A stretch of DNA of 64,000 nucleotides. Origin: Tritrichomonas musculus. Taxonomy: Eukaryota; Parabasalia; Tritrichomonadida; Tritrichomonadidae. The stretch spans positions 7,812,001 to 7,876,000 of the forward strand of contig JAPFFF010000001.1 in assembly GCA_039105265.1 (NCBI GenBank), in the 5' to 3' direction. The notes under the pieces are model-generated. The model was not told the origin of the DNA, did not search any database, and saw only the letters and a list, made by a program, of their open reading frames with translations. Below, piece by piece: positions 60,076 through 64,000 of the stretch (position 1 is its first letter; every line of letters begins with the position of its first letter). A program made the translations under genes and the position numbers.

Positions 60076-61360
60076 GGGTGAACCAAAAGTCTTTAGGTTC
60101 TCAGCATGTAGCTAGACATATTGGGTTTATTTTATATATTTATAAATAACTGATATTGTAACTAATATTTTTATATAAAAAATTTAAATTAATGAAATAG
60201 AAAATTTTTTAGAGAATGTTTTTTTGCATTAAAAAATGAACCTTTTGATAAAAAGACGTTAAAAATCAAATGGAGCAAAGAGGAGTGATACATTATTACT
60301 TTCAAATGAATGTTTCAAATAGTGATATTCATTCACACTTGGTAGATGTATATGGGGAGAATGCACTCTCTTTAAAAAGTGTTGAATATTGGACTCATCA
60401 GTTTAAGGTTGGTAGAAATACCATAGAAAACGCAGCTCGATCAGGAAGACCTATAGAAATTTCTTATCGTTTCACTATTCAAAATTTAATTGAAGATGAT
60501 CCTTACATTAGTGCAAGACAAATAGCTAAGATTACATTCATTCCACTAGCAACTGTTTTACGCATATTGAGAAACGATCTTGGATATAAATATAAGCATC
60601 TCCGATGGATCCCTCATACACTGACAAGTCAAATGAAAAGAAATCGTGTTACGCAATGTATTGAAATTTTGAATGCATTACGATCAGCCAAAAGGTCTCA
60701 TTTTAATAACATTATTACAGGAGATGAGAGTTGGTTCTTATACTTGAATCAACCAAAGGCCAGGTGGGTTTTAGCCGATGAAGATCCAGGTGAAATTGAG
60801 GAGCCATCAATTTATCAAAAGAAAATTATGGTTACAATTTTCATAAGAAAAAATGGCACTTTTTTTGTTGAGTTATTACCACAAGGCCAAAAATTTAACT
60901 CAGAATATTTCATTGATTCAATAATTCCATTAATCTCCGATTTAGCTTATCCGGATGGTTATAAGAGAGGTGAAAAGAAATGCTTACTTCATTTCGATAA
61001 TGCACCATCGCATAAATCTAATCTAACTAAAAATGCTCTGGCCAAATATCCATTCAAAGTATTACCAAATCCCGCATACTCACCTGATGTATCACCACTC
61101 GACTTTGGAGTTTTGGGAACAGTAAAAAGCAAAATGCCAATCATCGAAATAGACTCTGAAGAAGAGTTAAAAGAAACAATTGAGTCAATTTTAAGTGATC
61201 TTGGAGTCGACTTTTTCAAACTTTTCAGAGCTTGGGAAGAAAGATTGGAAAAAGTTATAAATACTGATGGATGCTACATTTAATAAAGTAATTTTTACTT
61301 ATAATTTTTATTTTATATTGTTTTTAATTTTTGGTGATCCTAAAGACTTTTGGTTCACCC
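60076..61360 (+). mobile_element. Mariner transposon, 1285 bp, apparently intact
   Basis: Perfect 22-bp terminal inverted repeats (60076-60097 and 61339-61360) start GGGTGAACCAAAAGTCTTTA. A TA target duplication flanks both ends (60074-60075 and 61361-61362). The size is close to that of Trichomonas mariners (about 1.3 kb). It carries a complete transposase gene. It sits inside the Pmp-like gene, in opposite orientation. Confidence 0.95.
60270..61283 (+). CDS. Mariner transposase (D34D)
   Basis: A 337-residue protein. The N-terminal paired helix-turn-helix region spans about 1-110, with the clamp motif RWIPHTL (112-118; WVPHEL in other mariners). The catalytic acidic triad is D152 (TGDESWFLY), D243 (LLHFDNAPSHKS) and D278 (AYSPDVSPLDFG). 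There are exactly 34 residues between the last two, the D34D hallmark. The frame has no interruptions, so the enzyme may be active. It catalyses cut-and-paste transposition into TA. The start ATG lies 194 bp inside the left end. Confidence 0.96.
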   Translation: MEQRGVIHYYFQMNVSNSDIHSHLVDVYGENALSLKSVEYWTHQFKVGRNTIENAARSGRPIEISYRFTIQNLIEDDPYISARQIAKITFIPLATVLRILRNDLGYKYKHLRWIPHTLTSQMKRNRVTQCIEILNALRSAKRSHFNNIITGDESWFLYLNQPKARWVLADEDPGEIEEPSIYQKKIMVTIFIRKNGTFFVELLPQGQKFNSEYFIDSIIPLISDLAYPDGYKRGEKKCLLHFDNAPSHKSNLTKNALAKYPFKVLPNPAYSPDVSPLDFGVLGTVKSKMPIIEIDSEEELKETIESILSDLGVDFFKLFRAWEERLEKVINTDGCYI

Positions 61361-61849
61361 TATAAAGCAATTGTTTTATCATCACTTTTTCTTTCAATAA
61401 TTTCTCCGAGATCTTCATTATCAACAAAAAGATTAAATTTGCTGGCTTTGTTATGCCTCCCGTATATTAAAAATTGAATTCCTTTGAAAGTGTATGAAAA
61501 AGTGGCATTATCATTGTCTGACCAACATTCTTTTTCAAAATTGTCTTGAGGACACGTTGGACCTTGTGAATCGCACTTAGTATTGCCAATGATATTCATT
61601 AATCTTGTGGAAACAGAGAGTGGATATGCAGCTGGAGTTTGGACTGGACCTTCTTTGGCACTTCTACATAATGAAATCAAGAAAAAATGCAGCAATATCA
61701 TTAATTAAAATATGAATTAATTTAAAAAAATTTATATACCCTGATATATGAGGTAAAGTCATATGTATATATTATTTATAAATAAATATCATTATTTTTA
61801 TATTATATATTTATTGTTTTGTCATATATTATATGAAATATTATAAGAT

Positions 61850-62384
61850 CAGGTATGCTTTTCGAGGAAGAGGTAGAGTAGTCTACCCGAAAATAATTTC
61901 GGGATCGAGGAGACTCCCGTACTCGGTTTACCTGAGAAAACCCGAGTAAAATAACCGTTTTACTGGGCCATCCTCTATCATGATTTACCCGAAGTATTCA
62001 ATTTCAGAAGATATCTCGAGGATACCCGAGGTTTCAAGTTCGAAAAAAAATCACATTTTTTTTTTTAATTTTGTATTCTTTATTTTGATATTTAAGAGTT
62101 TTTTTCTTTGATAATATAGTTATATCTAACATTTTTTTTTAAAAAAAAAAAAATCATATAGTAAACCACTATTTCCAGCAAAATGAATAATGATTATTTT
62201 TTTATTATTTTTCAATTAACTTTAAGTTCGAGTTTTTCGGGTAAAAAAGTGAAAATTTACCCAAGTAAAAAAATGTGAACTAAAAAAAAAAAAAACATTA
62301 GAGTAAAATCTTTTTCTCGAAAAAAGTTCGAGGAAGACCGTTTAATTTTCTGAGTTTACCCGGGACAGCCGAAAGGCATACCTG
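61850..62384. mobile_element. 535-bp inverted-repeat element, possible hAT-type MITE
   Basis: The ends read CAGGTATGC(T/C)TTTCG(A/G): left at 61850, right in reverse complement ending at 62384. CAGG-type ends fit hAT elements. The 8-bp flanks (TATAAGAT and TTTAAAAT) agree at 6 of 8 positions, an eroded duplication at best. The interior is unusual, with many CCCGAG/CGAGG/CCCGGG words in AT-rich DNA, and non-coding. Confidence 0.5.
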
Positions 62385-63161
62385 TTTAAAATATTTAAAA
62401 ATTTAAGTAAAAACTTTTTAAACTGCTTATTTTATTCAATATTTAATCCCATTAAAAATTATATACAATTTTTTGAGTGAAAAGTGTATGATCTCTATAA
62501 CACGACTAATAAAAGAAGACAAACAAATTCATATAAGCCAATGTATTCTTCAATAAAAATATGAGTAGTCTACTCTATTGATTTGTTATGTTTTGGATCT
62601 TTCAATGGTTTATGAGTGAAAAGGTATTTTTTAAAAATCTTATAGTCATTTAAAAAACCTTTTAATGAAACAAATCAAATTTTCAAATAGAACAAAATTA
62701 ATCTAGTGGATGTTTGCCAAATTCTTGGAAGCCATGTTTTGCATTTTTATTATTTAAATTAAAACAAATGCACCAACTATTTCTATATTAGTATATAGGA
62801 GTCAGTTTCTGTAGGGGCTGTCAATGGGGTGCACCACCCTCAACGAGTTTGCAGAGGTCAACTGGGCAGCAGCTCACAACGTCAACTCGAACTCTTATTA
62901 AAAAAAAAAAAAAAAAAAATTAAAAAATGAAAATAAGTTTTTCTTTAAAAAAGAGAAAAAAAAAAAAATAAAAATATTTTTTCTAAAGATGGTTCTTCGC
63001 CAATTAGCACCGTTATGAAACAGCTTAGAAGCCCACACCGAGAATCTCGTACCTACCTTTTAGTTAACCTATTATTATCATCAATCGGTTCTTTTGTTGG
63101 AACTTGTTGTGATAATGATTGCACATGATGCTTCAATATTTTTTTGTTTTACTTCGAATTG
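62385..63161. other. Decayed region upstream of unknown fragments
   Basis: Mostly AT-rich. 62795-62890 is a distinctly GC-richer stretch ending in an A tract (around 62900); I could not assign it to any RNA or protein. The rest of the span shows no supported features. Confidence 0.4.
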
Positions 63162-63299
63162 TTATACAAATGGATCACATCGAAAGTTTGCATTCTTTCG
63201 TGAGCTCTGAGATGACGAAGTGTTTGGTCCGCTATTATATGCCACATTTGGTTCATCATTTTCTGGAACTGGTTCCTGGGAATTTATATCTTGAGACAT
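63162..63299 (-). pseudogene. Short polar ORF, probable gene fragment
   Basis: A 45-residue ORF from the ATG at 63299 (MSQDINSQEPVPENDEPN...) with protein-like polar composition. Similar composition seems to continue past the stop in other frames toward 63000, suggesting a broken gene. No family recognised. Confidence 0.3.
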
Positions 63300-63610
63300 G
63301 AATTCTTTAAATGTATTCGTGTAGTAATAGAATGTTCGTATTGACCCCCAGATAATTATTCATTGAAAACCCACCTCAGGAACCAAGCTCAAAACCACAT
63401 TTTGAAAATTAGTGAAAAACTTATCCACAGGGTTTAAATTTTAAATAACCTCTATAATCTGTTGTAGAACAAGACCAGTCATAAAGCTCTAAACACTCAT
63501 TTTAAAATTTATTCCAGAGATTAATTTGGGATTTAGTTTTTGAATTAGGGCTCCAGAAGGATCTTGAGAGCAAGTTATAAAATTTTAATTTAAGAATTTG
63601 TTTTTTTATC

Positions 63611-63616
63611 TCATTA
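63611..63616 (+). promoter_or_regulatory. Initiator-like element before gene fragment
   Basis: TCATTA, 3 nt before the ATG at 63620, matches the trichomonad initiator. Confidence 0.4.
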
Positions 63617-63619
63617 AAA

Positions 63620-63986
63620 ATGCAGGAACTCACTGACCACATCATTTCTGAATTACTTGCTTTTAAATCTGAACAATTGAACAATACGAGTAAAGCTCGG
63701 TTGAATCAAACGAACAATCAAATGAACAACAAGTTGAACCATCAAATGAATCAGATCCGATACGAAGAAGAACAAATCGCCCGTTTCCATTAAGCAAATC
63801 GAAGTTTTTAAATGATGAACAGAGAGACCAAGTTCTCCAATTTGCTTCTGACCATAAAGAAACAATAGACCTTTTGATAAAAAAAAACTCAAAAAAAAGT
63901 GGCTTTTTCATAAATAAATTTTTTATTTATCAATTAATTTTTTTACTAAAAATATATACTTATTTCCTTACTTTTTTATTTTTATG
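63620..63986 (+). pseudogene. Broken gene with initiator-like promoter, unknown
   Basis: An ATG just after TCATTAAAA opens a 57-codon frame (MQELTDHIISELLAFKSEQL) ending at 63793. A second frame from about 63699 to 63986 carries a more protein-like stretch (PFPLSKSKFLNDEQRDQVLQ, then FASDHKETIDLL), so a frame change is likely between them. FLNDEQRDQVLQFA recalls helix-turn-helix starts of transposases, but this is weak. Confidence 0.4.
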
Positions 63987-64000
63987 AAAAACAAACTTTT

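Larger units (their letters stand above)
57868..61701 (-). pseudogene. Pmp-like surface protein gene, split by mariner
   Basis: The pieces in order are: a signal peptide (MILLHFFLISLCRSAKEG) at 61701; a part at 60072-59562 with VRRLNMSEMPTTGKF; a part at 59590-59039; and the main piece 59175-57868. The last two carry beta-helix-like units such as GKGGAISVSIEHELLIS and KCHGGALVL, typical of Chlamydia-type Pmp (GGAI and FxxN) proteins found in trichomonads as candidate adhesins. A membrane segment (YFHCALILSIIMIIIITLMI) and a cytosolic tail of about 80 residues end it. The frame is broken by the mariner at 60076-61360 and by at least two further frame changes (near 59570 and 59050). The flanks of the mariner do not join in frame. 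Confidence 0.72.

Overview
This is an AT-rich, nearly intron-free, gene-dense piece of a protist genome, most likely a parabasalid (trichomonad), with Tritrichomonas or a close relative as the best guess. Four observations support this. Many start codons are preceded, within a few to about 20 nt, by an initiator-like TCA(C/T)(T/A) element (for example TCATTTTTA-ATG and TTTCACTTTA-ATG), the core promoter known from Trichomonas. An Hsp20 begins with a short leader of the hydrogenosomal type (MLTTTRNFARG). A Pmp-like surface protein remnant carries an intact D34D mariner of the kind known in trichomonads. No gene needs an intron to be read. The organism itself is inferred, not proven.

Positions 1-33600 are ordinary host genes on both strands. 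They include a very long low-complexity coiled-coil protein cut by the left edge, a small WD40 protein, a tRNA-Thr, a C2-like protein with a Gln-rich tail, armadillo-like proteins, a Bre1-like RING protein, a nitroreductase, a probable TFIIH p62/Tfb1 subunit, a membrane-anchored beta-propeller, an M20 dipeptidase, an E2 of the UBE2G1 type, a long coiled-coil protein, a pseudokinase-Sel1 fusion, a Yvh1 zinc domain without its phosphatase, a tail-anchored protein and a secreted GH16 beta-glucanase.

Positions 33600-41000 are the most unusual part. Five identical tRNA-Ala(AGC) genes and one 3' stub lie in direct and inverted orientation, two of them inside a ~0.6-kb inverted duplication. Between them sit a non-LTR retrotransposon with a restriction-like endonuclease domain whose 3' end abuts the tRNA stub, a TTAA-flanked terminal-inverted-repeat element nested in its tail, a Tc1/pogo-like transposase remnant and a fossil CRESS-type Rep helicase. 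The locus looks like a tRNA-gene hub that collects mobile DNA.

Positions 41000-56000 return to host genes: PWP1, CDP-diacylglycerol synthase, a tail-anchored GT-B glycosyltransferase, a probable hydrogenosomal Hsp20, a coiled-coil protein, nicotinamidase, an importin-like HEAT protein, a cytochrome b5 divergently paired with a thioredoxin-like/coiled-coil protein, and an EF-hand-like protein with CTD-like YSPSQS repeats. Positions 56000-64000 are decayed: a broken unknown gene, a broken Pmp-like gene split by an intact mariner, a small inverted-repeat element resembling a hAT MITE, and fragments of unknown genes. No operons are expected or seen. Genes alternate in strand, with several tight divergent pairs and convergent 3' ends separated by A/T tracts.
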